From Fasciola hepatica (taxonomy: Eukaryota; Platyhelminthes; Trematoda; Plagiorchiida; Fasciolidae): DNA of 64,000 bases. The stretch lies in NCBI GenBank assembly GCA_948099385.1, contig CANUEZ040000140.1, positions 4,030,001-4,094,000 of the forward strand, written 5' to 3'. A program made the translations under genes and the position numbers. Positions 33,839-45,100 of this stretch are shown piece after piece (positions within the stretch are counted from its first letter, which is position 1; every line of letters begins with the position of its first letter). The notes under the pieces are model-generated. The model did not search any database and was not told where the DNA came from. It saw only the letters and a list, made by a program, of their open reading frames with translations.

Positions 33839-34910
33839 TCAACATACCGTAGCAAAATACTGAAGGGCCTGATTTGCTAATAAGACCGAATTGGTTACTG
33901 CAGGTGGTAGAGAAGGTGGATGCAAAGTTGTTGGTATGACATCTTGTATGTAACCGAACTGTGGTGAACTGGTTGGTTTAAGTATGACAAGATAGATCGC
34001 GTTCGAATCGACCAAATTTCCATTCACAGATAGATTAGCGATACGACCCACAGGAAGTTTGTCGTGAACGTCAACCAAGAGGTCGAAAAGGAGCAGGAAT
34101 TTGATGCCGTGTATGGATTTATGAATCTTCCTAATCAAGAAGACCCAAGAAACCGTGCGACGAAAACCAGCAGGTCTTCACATCTTGTCCCTAAATTTTT
34201 ATAGAACTATTTTCTGTAAGCTAAAAAAATGGTATCTATCCACAGTGTGACGTACACATGAGAACCCACTACATTCAGTACCTGTTTATCAAATAGCTCA
34301 TCCCTGATTAACAGTCAGTGATATAGAATAAGCAAATAATGTGATCAGTGTCGCCCATTACAGCTACGAACTGAAGTCCTCGTTTACCTGTATAGCTGGG
34401 GTCATGGAACTTGGTAGAGTGCAATAACGCGCCTGACGCCTTTAAAGAAATGGTCAACTGACGATGGCTGAACCAGAATTTGTATGAGCATGCTGCTGTG
34501 GTATCCATTTAGGCTAGACTGCATGTCAGAAAATGTCTGAGTTGGGCTTCCCGCTGAAGACTAACTGAGCGCCTCAGCATTTTCGATGAGATCTTTTACA
34601 ATGGCAACTAGTGAGGTTATAATCGGCTTAGTTTGAGTTAAAGCTGCCTGAGTGACCCTGGGCTTCTAAGTTTCTCAGACTTTACCAGCATTCATAGCAA
34701 GTCTTTCGAGGCGATTCTGTAAGGACGAGCAAAGTACTTTTTTTGCATATCACTGGGAAGACTCTGGAGCTTAATCTCTTTTCGAAGAACATTATGAATC
34801 TTAGTGGTTCCTGGAAGAATTCACATATGCCTGAACAACTGTGAGGGTTTAAGATCTGCAAATTCTGTATCCGCAAACGAACGGACTATTTGCGATTTAT
34901 CAGACATTCC
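33839..34910 (-). mobile_element. Ty3/gypsy gag-protease remnant
   Basis: The minus strand shows pieces of a gag-pro polyprotein in order. LKPSQLFRHM followed by LQSLPSDMQKKYFA at about 34728-34860 matches the capsid-like 'G..KPSQLL..M......L...L..LP..V...L' region of flatworm and arthropod gypsy gag. QFVAVMGDTDHIICLFYITD at about 34311-34375 and a following SGMSYLI match the protease start ('R.F..D..SG..FLVDTGA'), with the DTG triad itself destroyed. FDLLVDVHDKLPVGRIANLS at about 34035-34095 matches the 'FL.H..L.VD....RL.D..T...' linker before RT. Stops separate the parts, and RT is not recognisable below 33839. Confidence 0.65.
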
Positions 34911-35887
34911 AAACCGACTTATCACTGCTGTTTTTACGCTTCCCTGAGGACATGTTTCTGTTGATTACTTACGGAGGAAGAACTGCGATCACGCAGTGAA
35001 ATCTGCTATTCTCCGAGGTAACGTTGAGCAAACAAAAAGTTGCTTCTGATTGCGTATATAAAGCTCGGGGGTTACTTCCCCAGAATGGTGCAAACGGGAC
35101 AGCAAAAATCGGGAGAACAGTAAAAAATAATAACTGTGGTAAAGAATGATTACAAAAATAAAATACTGCAAGTTAACCGTGATGAAGTGGTCCAAAAGTG
35201 CTCGAGGATCAACAACGCGATTGGAAAATGTGATAAACTTATAAGTGCAGTACCTCGAGTTACCGGATTCTAACTGGATCCCGAGAGTGACCTAGTCGAA
35301 AGAAGCCAAATTATCAAAGGAGACCAACTGACGGTACAAATTCGATAGGATAGGAGAACGACAATATCTATAGAAACAGTGCAGTTCGTCAACCAAATCT
35401 ACAGTTTAGAGCAACGCGGAACACAAAGTTATCTAGGGTAGATAGGATTACTCCGTCCTCACTCAGAACAGTCAAAGTGTGTTTTCCACGGTCGCTGGTG
35501 TGAGCGAATGAAAAACAGCTCTGTATAATGGAAACATACGGACTACTTAGAAACGAAAGATAAATAGTTATTTATTTGTATTGGTTCTGTTTACCGAATA
35601 TGCACAAGCAAGCTAATTCTTCTTCAGGTTGCCACTCCGTGGTCCCTGATCAGAGACCATTTGGAAACGGCCTAGAAACCATGATCTACATCCAGAATTG
35701 CTGGGATTAAGATATAGAAGGATGTTAGCTCCGAGTAAGTGAGAGGTCATACAAGTACATACACATCGTGGGCTGGTTGTTTGAATATATTATTACCGGA
35801 AGGTTCCAAGTGAACATATTTGGAGAATAAGCTCATTTGCAATGATTCTTACTCGTCCAGGTACATCACAATATATTAAGATAAGTA
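34911..35887. other. unassigned upstream flank of the gag remnant
   Basis: This stretch should hold the start of gag and the 5' LTR of the minus-strand element, but no LTR pair or primer-binding site is recognisable. A 'gcgtatataaagctcggggg' promoter-like word on the plus strand at about 35052-35071 is the only notable string. No gene. Confidence 0.3.
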
Positions 35888-36167
35888 AGGGGATTGGACT
35901 AATTAGAAGAATAGTAAGTGTTAGAGATTATTGCTGACAAAAAGGAAATGAAAATAGTCGCAATCCAAGCCTAATTCAAAACCGGATATGGATTGTATCT
36001 CACGTGTTATGTTAGTTTTTAACCGGTCTGTGATCTGTTATAGGGTGGTGGGCGAGAAACAATCCATATCCGGTTTTAATTTACCATGGATTACAATTGT
36101 TTCCTTTTCTTTTTGTCACCAATAATCTCTAACACTTCCTGTTTGTCTTTTTGGTCCAGTCCATTAA
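35888..36167. mobile_element. hairpin MITE-like element
   Basis: The left arm (about 35888-36000) and right arm (about 36058-36167) are inverted copies. 'aagtgttagagattattg' on the left pairs with 'caataatctctaacactt' on the right, and 'accggatatggattgt' with 'acaatccatatccggt'. Arms of about 110 bp are separated by about 55 bp. Weaker complementarity continues to the outer edges ('ggattggact' against 'ggtccagtcc'). There is no coding capacity, so it is non-autonomous. A target-site duplication was not seen. Confidence 0.85.
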
Positions 36168-38754
36168 CACACAGTGGGTTTCACTCAAGTGGTCGTCTAT
36201 TCGTGCCTTCTCACGTGCACAAATTTTGGCTGTGCACTAGGAATGTATAGGACGATCCCCAGATGACTTTGAAAGATACGCTACTCATGAGTAGACTCAA
36301 GAGGGTGTTACCTGGGTAATAGAGCAAGAAAAATCTGCTCCGCAGACGCAGTAAGGAATAAACTTCTGAAAGTTTTGTTGACAAGACAATGCAAGGAAAC
36401 GAAAAGGGGTCAAAGGAGACTGGAGATGCAAAGAAGCCGTTATATGTGCTTTGGCCATTCAAAGGCATTAGGGAAGCCGAAATTATCCAACGAAAATTAT
36501 CAGGAATAAACAATGGAACATTCTGCGCAGCTTAGGTACAAATTCCGTTTGTTTTTGATTAGGGGTGTAGTGCCGACTTCCGCAACCCTTTTTGTGTGTA
36601 TTCATTTATCTGTTCCTGTGGAACTAGGTAAGTTGGCCATACGATCAGACGCTTATCCGAACGTGTTCGTGAACACCACCCGGCTTGGCTGAATACGGGA
36701 GCAGTTTAGACAATTACGAGTGCTGTACGTTCACCCCTTGTTGAGTCACACCAATCAGTAGAGGTGATAAACGTTTTTCGCATCATTTACAAAGTCCGGA
36801 ATATGAAATCAGGACTTGTCCAGTATCGTATCTTAGCCACAGTCGAAGCCGTGAGTATTCGTCTCTACAATCCTCCCCTGTGTGCTCAGAAACAGTTCGT
36901 GCAAGCACATAAGCTTCCTTGGCCCATTTCTATTTCTCAGACAAGGGTACAACAAATTGAACAATCAACACTGTGATCAATTTCACATGCACACACGCCC
37001 ATGCAGAGACAGATTTAGATCATTCACCTTCTTTGCTTTGTGAGTCACGTATATATAGTTATGTATTGGTATGAGTACTAATAACTGAAAACGAGCATGT
37101 TCGCCACGTTTTTTTTTCTTTACAATTAAACTCCAATTAGAGCTTCCTATTATTTTCCATTCCTCCACTTACTTGGCATCACTAAAAAGTAAATGGAAGA
37201 ATGAAAGTTAATATGTAGTATATATATATATTTATTTGTATATTATAGAACTATACTATAATGTGAAACATTGGGTCCCCTTTATCCATGATGGTAAAAT
37301 ATTTCAGGGACCCGTCGCAGCCAGCAAGAGACCACCATTTTGGGGAAAGTGAACATTGCCGGTTTTAGCAGGATTTAAACCACACACAGAAGGGTCTAAA
37401 TTCCTTCACAATGACCGTTTGAACACGGTGGTTTTATCACGGTCGGGTCGAGCAATGGAATTCATATGTTGTCTAGACTTGTATTATAGACCGTGAATAT
37501 ATCAGTCTGAAAGGCGTGGTCAGAAGCAACGAGCACAAGGTTAGACTTTCAAAAGCCTAATAGAACAACGAAAATTGGCTTCAGAAATGTAGTAGATAGG
37601 TGCGCTAGGGACTCGAGTAGTTTGAAATGAATCAGGGAGAGCAGGGAGGGGTCGGGCCATGGGTAGAAGTGGAAAGCTTGACACTCTTACACCCCACTTG
37701 AGCTTGAGGGAATAATTAAAGGTACCGTCAATGAACACGCCTACGTTAAATAAACCAAGAAGCTTATTTGTCATCAATTCACAAGAATTTCAATCAAACA
37801 ATATTTGCTAAAATTCATTTCCAAGATCAAAATCTGAAGAAAATCTAGTTATAATACACCGTGGACAACTAGAGCTGTTTGCGATGAATGTAGAAAATTC
37901 TCCAGCCCAAACTTAGAGCACGGAAGTGATGAGAACCACCAGTTGAAACTGTACAAAATCGAATTAGTACTCTGAGCGGTAGTGCTGTACGTATAAGCAC
38001 ATATAGTCACGAATGAAATGAAACAACACAAAGTACTGTCATCACCAATCACCACGTACTCTACAGCCAGAATGGAGTTCCGGTTTTTTTTTAATAATCA
38101 CACCCTTCCTTGTTCTGCGTACGTTCTTTTTTATCCGGTGGTTTCTGATGACCTAGCATTTGCATTGGAATAGTTTTCAACTGTGTGAGACTGATAAATA
38201 TTTGAACTGGAATCAATTGGATTGCAACCAGGAACAGGATTATTAGCAATATAGGCTACGTACCTTTGGTGTATGTGACCATGGATAAAGTCCAAAATAT
38301 GAAAAAGGTTGCTTAGGTTGTATGCCTGTTGAAGGTCTCAGGTAACCTCCGCTGTGGTAAATAACTTCTGATGACTCAAGCTGCAGCGTGTTAGTTCGAA
38401 GTGTACCATTTCTGAACACCACCGGACTATTACCCGTGTAGTGGAGTATGCATACTACTCACTGAATAGGTAAGTAGCTGATCGCCCAACTAAATTATGG
38501 AAAAGCATGGAGTGGTAATAAATATGGTTGCATCACATGGACTGAACGAAATAAGATAAAGACCCCAAAACCACATTATTCAACCCTCCAGTCGGATAGC
38601 AGCTGTCTTCAACTGGGCTAGACAGCTATTATGCAAATAGGCATTTTTACTATATGGGATTGATTTTGTTGAGTCCTGAACAAGTTAGGCTGGGCGGGAC
38701 TGCTTACCAGGTGAGCCTTGTGGATCATAACACTGGTAGTTGAACGGACGGGAT
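36168..38754. other. unassigned AT-rich sequence
   Basis: No recognisable coding domain. The minus frame 36211-36513 (100 codons) and plus frame 36764-36976 are open without known motifs. A degraded tRNA-like word (minus strand ggtttaaatcctgc, about 37368-37382) sits in a possible old SINE at about 37290-37450. A short TA run is near 37217-37232. Confidence 0.3.
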
Positions 38755-39135
38755 GGCTTTTACGCGTGATAAAACTGCCAACACTTCTCTTTAGCTCGCT
38801 CTACCTCGTTGGATATTCCCGCACTGGTAGATTTCGTGGCACTTTTTAATGTCCGAACAAAGCTTCCAGCAACTCCATTCGACTGTGGGGTGACGACAAT
38901 TCATACATTTTACCCAGCCCGTCACCTGAGCCATACAGTTACTTCGACCGTCAGTGACCAACGCGCGAGCACTCCTTCATGGACGAATGTCTTGCCAAGA
39001 GCAACAACAGTGAATCAAGTAGTCAGCGAAGTACTAAAGTATACCTTTGGTCCCTCTGAAGAGATTGAGTAATATTTATCATGAAATGGTCCACAGCTAG
39101 CTGCCAGCATTTATGATGTGGGGTACTTAGTTCAC
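38755..39135 (-). pseudogene. Ty3/gypsy integrase core remnant
   Basis: Read on the minus strand, about 38960-39115 gives CGPFHDKYYSISSEGPKVYF and FTVVALGKTFVHEGV, the beginning of an integrase core ('DF.GP......L.VVD..SKWPEVF.....TA.FT...LR..F...G.P'). After stops, TPQSNGVAGSFVRTLKSATK at about 38823-38894 matches 'HPQSNGLAENFVRTLK.A'. The catalytic glutamate of that last motif is replaced by glycine (AGSF in place of AENF), and the aspartates are lost, so it is inactive. It clearly belongs to the same family as the plus-strand integrase at 43.2-44.2 kb. Confidence 0.8.
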
Positions 39136-40402
39136 TTGGAAGGTTGAGAGTGAGTTTTGTGTACGCAGTCACACTGAAAAGTGTAGCAAACGGACACAAA
39201 TCACTGTTCAGTTCAGGCCAGCAACAAGTAAGTCAGGTGAGTCATTTTATGTTTTCGACACAAATATGTCAGTAGTGAGAATCTGTCAGATCAGGTTAAC
39301 GCAAAGTGACTGGTACCATAATCTGATCAACAAAACACAAGACTCAATCATAATTCACTTGAAGGTCTGTGCGACTTCTGTACTACTCCGGGAGTCGACT
39401 TTTGAAAATCATTTTCCAAACTTGACGAACAAAAGGAGAAATAACATGGCGATAGTTTCGATTTTCAAAAATTCGATTTCATCGATCTATGAGAAGTGTT
39501 TGTGTTAACAAGCAGTCAGTAGAGCTTTCCTCAGAAGTGGTATAGTGGGATAAATTGCTTGCATACGGGATGGTTTCAACTTCACAATGTCGAGTATCAT
39601 AAGAAAGCTCACGGAGAGCAGCATTCCGCCTGTGAACCATGGATGTAGATGATTTCTCTAAAAAAGTGTTGGGACTGTAAATGAATTACTACGCTTCATG
39701 GTCTGTTTCGAGAGTGAAGTGTGAAACAGACAATTAGTTTTCGAAATGAGTAGTATGGCATTCTATGTGGATGACAGGATGAAATTTCTCCGGAAGTACA
39801 TGACCGGTTTTGCGGTTATTCCCGCTCATCAGGTATGAGTACGTGGTACTCATCTGCCCAATCATCCCTATACTTGAGCATTCCACAGTTGGCTTACAGG
39901 TGTAATCTCATTTGGAAGAACCTCCGTGGGAGTCTAAAAATTGACTGTACATCCATGCTCGCTCCTTACGATTCAAAGAAGATTACAGCAGTAAAACAAT
40001 TAGTTGTTTAAACGTGTGATTGCAGAAAATACCCCTAGAACCTCTCGTCGTGCCTGTAAAGGTGCTCTTTTTGTACGGCACTGGTTGACCAGCAAGCTTA
40101 AGCACCACTCAGATACCAGTGGGAGAAGCCTTCTTAATGACAGTTTTCTGGCAACTTGGGTGGATAAGCTTGTAGAGTAGCCCTGGCAGGAAAATAATTT
40201 AGCAATTGTCGAGGAGCTTGCTTATAAACGGGAGACCAGTTGAGTGGCCGTTGGGAACAAAAATCAAATTAAGGTTCTGCCTTAGAAGAAAAACCTGGAT
40301 TGAATCTGGAATAATGCTTAAGTGAGCTCAGAAACGGAGGAAGTTAACCAAGGGTCGTAGGTGAACTTGCAGGCGGTAAAAATAGTAAGAGTTAGACTGA
40401 AA
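39136..40402 (-). other. eroded region between RT and integrase remnants
   Basis: By position this should hold RNase H and the integrase zinc module of the minus-strand element, but no motif is convincing. A dispersed repeat lies inside at about 39772-39860. A plus-strand stretch near 40045-40180 is open for about 45 codons without a known domain. Confidence 0.35.
39772..39860 (+). repeat. dispersed repeat J, copy 1
   Basis: Shares 'ccggaagtac', 'gacgggt/gaccggtt', 'ccgctcatcaggt', 'tggtact' in the same order and spacing with 52676-52755. Similarity is about 75 percent by eye. Unknown family. Confidence 0.65.
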
Positions 40403-40640
40403 TCACGTTCGTTTACCAAATATCCTGGTTACTTGAAATGAGTGGCTAAAAAATGCATGAGTCTGGATTGTTAACAACTTGCTCATACGGGATGGCTTGA
40501 GGAACAGACAAAGATATTTACCAAGCCATTCCATGGTCGACTTGTGAACTAATATGTCTTCTCTGCAAGAAGCAAAACCCCACACGTCAGAAACGAGATA
40601 ATCAATGGTAGTTTGGGAAATCGCAAGTGACACGGAAATT
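40403..40640 (-). pseudogene. Ty3/gypsy reverse transcriptase palm remnant
   Basis: Seventy-six codons on the minus strand read TIDYLVSDVWGFASCREDIL followed by VHKSTMEWLGKYLCLFLK. They align with '.ID..L.DL.GV..YLDDILV...T..EH...L..VL' of Ty3/gypsy RT. The YxDD box has become CRED, so one catalytic aspartate is lost. ILTIQTHAFF-like sequence follows, corresponding to the 'L......KC.F' region. It is on the same strand as, and upstream of, the integrase remnant at 38.8-39.1 kb, so the two probably belong to one element. Confidence 0.7.
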
Positions 40641-40815
40641 GAAATAAACTAAAAAGAAGTATTGACTATTGTGAATTCACGAGAATTATTTGTCATGCTG
40701 TATTTGCAGACCAAAGTTGGAATAGAATCTCGAACCAGGAAATAGAAGCGGAATGACTTCCGATTCCACCATAGAACAACTGGTCTACTTCAGCAATTAC
40801 TTCACGATGATGCAA

Positions 40816-41055
40816 TAAGCTGCAAAAATGCTCGGAGTTATTTCGTTCACCTCCAATGGCGTCATATTTAGCGTAGCACAGGTTGATGCGGTGACCGGAG
40901 CAAAAAGTCTATCGGCAACTAACTGGTCGATTGTCATTTTCCCTGTTTCGCATAACCCCGATGGTCCAAGGAGTCGCTCAAATACCGTTGGCCCTGATAT
41001 ATCAAGATTAACCGGGTCACTTTTATGCCACTCGCTGCCTCGAACACTTAACTAC
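40816..41055 (-). other. open minus-strand stretch, unidentified
   Basis: About 80 codons without a stop on the minus strand include GPTVFERLLGPSGLCETGKM and TIDQLVADRLFAPVTAS. The plus strand is also open here (40828-41106). The SINE beginning at 41057 truncates the upstream side. The composition is coding-like, but no family was recognised. It may be another part of the minus-strand retroelement or an unrelated exon. Confidence 0.3.
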
Positions 41056-41056
41056 C

Positions 41057-41323
41057 GGTGGTGGCCGAGTGGTTTAAAGCGTCTAATTACCGACTCAGAA
41101 GTCTGAGGTTCGAGTCCCCACTATCACCGGTCACTCTGAGGGTAGACAGCAATCCACCGTCATCCATATCGTTACCACACATGACCTGCTGGGACATTAT
41201 GTGGTTCTGCAGTCCAAGTCTCAAGCTCTGATTGCTGGTTATCCCTAATAGTGCAATGGTCCTTCATGGCCATGGGGTATATATCCCTTGCACTGCACAT
41301 AGGCGGAAGCTTATAACAAAAAA
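41057..41323 (+). mobile_element. tRNA-derived SINE, copy A (best preserved)
   Basis: A tRNA-like head of about 71 nt (41057-41127) contains a canonical A box (TGGCCGAGTGG, 41062-41072) and B box (GGTTCGAGTCC, 41107-41117), the internal RNA polymerase III promoter. The ends GGTGGTG and TATCACC can pair as an acceptor stem. The body follows ('gacagcaatccaccgtcatcc', 'tccaagtctc', 'gctggttatccctaa'), then an A-rich end at about 41316. The body matches 58090-58280, and partly 52230-52300, which identifies a dispersed SINE family and argues against a functional tRNA. Confidence 0.85.
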
Positions 41324-42860
41324 GGCTGTTGAGGATCAGAGAAGTTTATTACTGGAGAACTGTGAGACAATTGCAGATAGAAATCATAGATAAGTAGTGG
41401 AACGCGAGTCTGTGAGAAGTAGTTTACGCGACCCAAGTACAAGTAGGTTGTTGCTATTGAGCTATTCCATGCAAATGAAAGCCACACCGGTTTTTATGGA
41501 GATTGTAGTCTCTGAATAAAAGATATAGAAATGAAATAGTCTAAATTCTCTGTATCCAAAATGATCGACCTTCTGCTTATTTGATTACCACCTTTAGTGA
41601 AAGTATTACTGCATGATGAATTTAAACCATTACTATCAGATAAAAGAGATAGAAAACCGGAGGAAAAGTGTGAACATGTATAAGAACTTACATTTAGACG
41701 AACTATGTGACCCCGGTAAACGGAGTGAATAAGACGAGAAGAATGAGGGTGCTTGAAGTCACAAAACTTTCATTCATTCCATAATTGTTATTACCTGTTT
41801 GTCGAGACGTCGAAAGGTCACGTTTGCCCTTGGACTTAACTGGTGTGGGTTGAGCGATCATCATGGCAAACTACAGATCCTACTGTTCCGGGTTCGAACC
41901 CAGCTGCCACCGGTGACTTATCTTCCGGATGTCCCTAACAGACGGTGACTTCCCTCCCAAATACAATATCCCTTTTGTTCAACAAATCAAAGAAAAAAAG
42001 AAGCTTTGCTATTATCACTATTTGATTCGGTCCAGCCTCTGGAGCTATGAGTTATGAGGGATAGCGGCAATAAGGATTATTATCGGTTCTTCTTTAGGAG
42101 GCACATTACCATATTGAAACAGTTTTCAAAGTAGCTTGTCCGGATAAACGGTGCAACTGGGGAGCAGGAGCAGTTGATTTTGTAATTCGGCACAGTTATG
42201 TGCAGCAACCGACCGATCACAACTTCACTAGTGTGTCTGACATTGCGTGCGCAAGTAAACTCGCCTGTAGACTGACTAGCTTGGGGGTGCCAAAGGTTGA
42301 AAATTTGCTCTTTTATTTACTTCAAAACTAGTTGGCCGATAATGTTCACTAAGTGAATATTTCAGGGTTTTATAATATGATGAAATTAGATGACTAAGAA
42401 ACTTCAAATCCTTCACAAGGAAGTGGGTCTCTTTCTCGACAAAAGATATACGAAACAGGGTCATTTGTCTTTGCGTATATGATACATAGGATCAAAAATT
42501 TCCTTGTAGTCCGTAACTCCACAAGAGTTTTCATGAGTCTTCAAAGTTTCCAAAACCGCAGATATCATACGAAAGACCACGATGCCAGGTGCATTGAAGT
42601 AACGAGAACAACAGCTAAGAGTTGTATCCTGAGAATCAGTAACATGACGAGAGCTAGTACATACTAACGAATGTGGATTCCGGTACGGAGCATGGTAAGC
42701 GCTAACATAACCAAAAGTAATCAATCAGTATCAGCCTCACGCAGAGCTAGTCGGATGCGACGTGAAGATTTATTAAAACCAGAGTGTAGTACAGCCAGGC
42801 ATCGCACGCGCGCGGGGGTGAAAGGGACAGAAACCAGTTTCGTGCGAATGTCAATGACAC
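41324..42860. other. unassigned, with a second tRNA-like repeat
   Basis: No gene. At about 41838-41975 on the plus strand a B-box word (gggttcgaaccc, about 41889-41900) lies in a tRNA-like context ending 'ccaccggtgac'. This is a probable further SINE fragment. The overlapping frames at 42461-42724 and 42479-42667 are unrecognised. Confidence 0.35.
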
Positions 42861-42874
42861 ATGGGCTGTTCACG

Positions 42875-43092
42875 CAACAGTAATGACAATACAGTGTTTT
42901 CCGGAGTTGAAAAGCCAAGCACCGTAGTTTATAGGCCTTGCACCGTAGACTGCATGCCATGGCAGGTTGTTAAAATATGGCACAAGGCTTCTTATCCGAG
43001 GCTCAAAGCACTTCAACCATTGCGCAAGACTAATAAACTACGGTGTTTAGCTCTTCAACTACGGAAAATACTGTACTGTCATTACTACTATG
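42875..43092. mobile_element. short hairpin repeat (MITE-like)
   Basis: 'gtaatgacaatacagtgttttccggagttg' style sequence at about 42880-42932 is the inverted copy of about 43034-43087; the shared words are 'aaaccac/accgtagttta', 'agttgaa', 'ttttccg' and 'gtaatgaca'. Arms of about 55 bp are separated by about 100 bp. Both arms encode the same peptide when read in opposite directions, which confirms the symmetry. It lies directly 5' of the integrase remnant. Confidence 0.75.
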
Positions 43093-43216
43093 AACAATAG
43101 AATTCACGTCACGTGTGACCACATAAGTAATAGGGAAATAAAAAGTACTGTTAGCAGTAACTATTGCACTAAAAAAATTAAAACAAACTCATTCGCAGAG
43201 AGACCCTTTCGGTCAC

Positions 43217-44245
43217 TCCTGATGGGTTGTTGTGCTTTAATGATCGTATTGTTATTCCTCCGACGCTTCGATCAGCCATACTTCAAGACCTACATTCCGG
43301 ACACTTGAGAGTCGACAAAATGGAGTTCTTAGCCCGACTGATATACTGGTGGCTTTATTTAAATGCAGATGTTACCTATACTGCCATAAACTGTTAAAGG
43401 TGTTTACTCAAGCTACACTCAAGACCAAGCAAATGGCTCCCGTGACCCGTTTCGTGCAAACCATGGCAGATTGTGTATGCAGACTTCTGTAGTCCACTTC
43501 TGGGCAAGTGTTATGCACTGGTAGTTGTTGATACATTTTTTCGCTGGCCAGAAGTATTTTGGACTACAACGCCCACAGCCGAATTCACACAGACTGCAAG
43601 GTGTAAAACTCTTAGTAGGGAAGGAGTACCTCCTGCACCTGTTACAGATAATTGTACTCATCTCTCTGCTAAGTCCCTTGATGATTGGTTGAAAGGACTG
43701 GGTCCTCGCCATTTGCATACTACACCCCACTATCCTCCGTCTAATGGGCTTGCTGAGAACTTTGTTCGTACTCCTAAAAGGGCTATACAGTCTATCACTC
43801 CTCATTCAGTTGTTAAGCTAGACCGGATTGTTGATAATTTCTTGAAGCAATACCGAAATGTTTTGTTATAGTACAACTAGTAAGAGTCTAGCACAGTTAT
43901 TCAAATCTCGTTGTTTGAGAACCAGTTTTGAATGTATCTCTTCTGCTGATGTAAGATTTTTCACAGAGAATGGTTTGCAGCCACCCAGTGGCATCATTCT
44001 GGCACGAAACGGTAATCGAATGGTGATCGCACTCGACTCTCATGATTTGCCCAGTCACCGAGGACTTTTCGACCAGGTACAGTTCAGAGGACAATTCCAC
44101 TGTTGTTTCGCCCACTAATGCTCCTATTCCACGAAGTGACCTACATTGTGAATCCGGTGAATCATCCGAAGAATCTGGGGCCAGAAGATCAGCAAGAATG
44201 CAAGCAATGCCTGCAAAGGACTACAAGTGTCCGGAGCCGAATTAA
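43217..44245 (+). pseudogene. Ty3/gypsy integrase, nearly complete
   Basis: The plus strand carries a zinc-binding module with the conserved histidines (HSGHLRVDKMEFLARLIYWW, 43293-43352) and the cysteine pair NC-x-RC near 43389-43403, interrupted by an in-frame TAA. The core follows (43473-43871): YADFCSPLLGKCYALVVVDT, TDNCTHLSAKSLDDWLKGLG and SNGLAENFVR. These hold D, D and E, and the last two are 35 residues apart as in functional integrases. After 43871 the C-terminal part continues in two other frames (SRCLRTSFECISSADVRFF; NAPIPRSDLHCESGESSEES). Two stops and two shifts make it inactive. Confidence 0.9.
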
Positions 44246-45100
44246 ATGTGTGGAGGACGAGGTATTCACGACTGACTATACACGTGACTTTTACCGTTTC
44301 TATTGTATTCATTTACACCGATATTGTGCATATTTGTGCGCAATATACGAAGTGCTACGGCGCGTCGTGTGCCAAATCCGCAATCTGAATCCGTGATATT
44401 CTATGCGGAATAATACTACGTTAATCTACACAGTATCGCACATTTCGATGTTAGTGTGGTCGGATGACCTCAGGCTGGTATTTGGATTCATTCCTTATAA
44501 CTCTGTGTGCAATATATTGTGTCTGGTTAAAGTCACACATACCTATTGGATGATCAGTCAAGATCCTTTTCATGCAAAGATATACCCTTGACTGGTGTTA
44601 ATATTTTACCATTCTTCAGTGTGGACAGTATTGACTAAGTGATCTTTCTGTGTATTGACTGACCTTTATTATTTGCACTTGAAAGCGCATATAGCTCGGC
44701 TCTTTTACATGCTTGCTCATTCACTCACTTACTTGCTCATGCGCTTGCTTGCACCTTACTCGCCGGAGGCTACCGGGTTATGTTTGAATGCTGGAAAATA
44801 AATGGAGTACATAAATTACGTGTTCTACTGCTACTAAATATAAACAAAAACGTTATATCAGGTTTTCTTGTGCATGTATTCCACACATCTGGACCGTCTG
44901 AACTGGCTGAGCCGCTGGTCACATTTCTTACGCTCTAACCATTTGTACTAATTACAGAATGACTGCTCTGTACCTTTGTTAGTAGAATGACACACATAAA
45001 CACACTGCATTTAACTAAATTAATTTATGATTGTTTTCCTGCAATGTGTACATTGTAAATTAGCAAACGCTTTGCTGGGTAATGCCCTATCTCCGGCGTC
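44246..45100 (+). other. candidate 3' end/LTR region of the gypsy element
   Basis: Sequence downstream of integrase should include the 3' LTR. It contains a 'gcatatagctcggctc' TATA-like word near 44690, a stretch of ACTTGCTC-type repeats (about 44708-44755), and AATAAA at about 44797-44802, all consistent with an LTR. A matching 5' copy was not found, so this remains a suggestion. Confidence 0.35.

Noticed and set aside
33839..34138. Host exon with a perfect GTATGT donor
   Set aside because: The peptide fits the protease-RT linker of a Ty3/gypsy element, and gag- and protease-like pieces lie upstream in order, so the splice site is probably fortuitous.
41057..41127. Functional tRNA gene with A and B boxes
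   Set aside because: No convincing anticodon stem-loop can be drawn, and the similarity to 58013-58282 continues well beyond the tRNA-like part, so it is the head of a SINE.
44708..44755. CRISPR-like or minisatellite array of ACTTGCTC units
   Set aside because: Only a few imperfect 8-12-bp units without spacers of constant length; a minor simple repeat.
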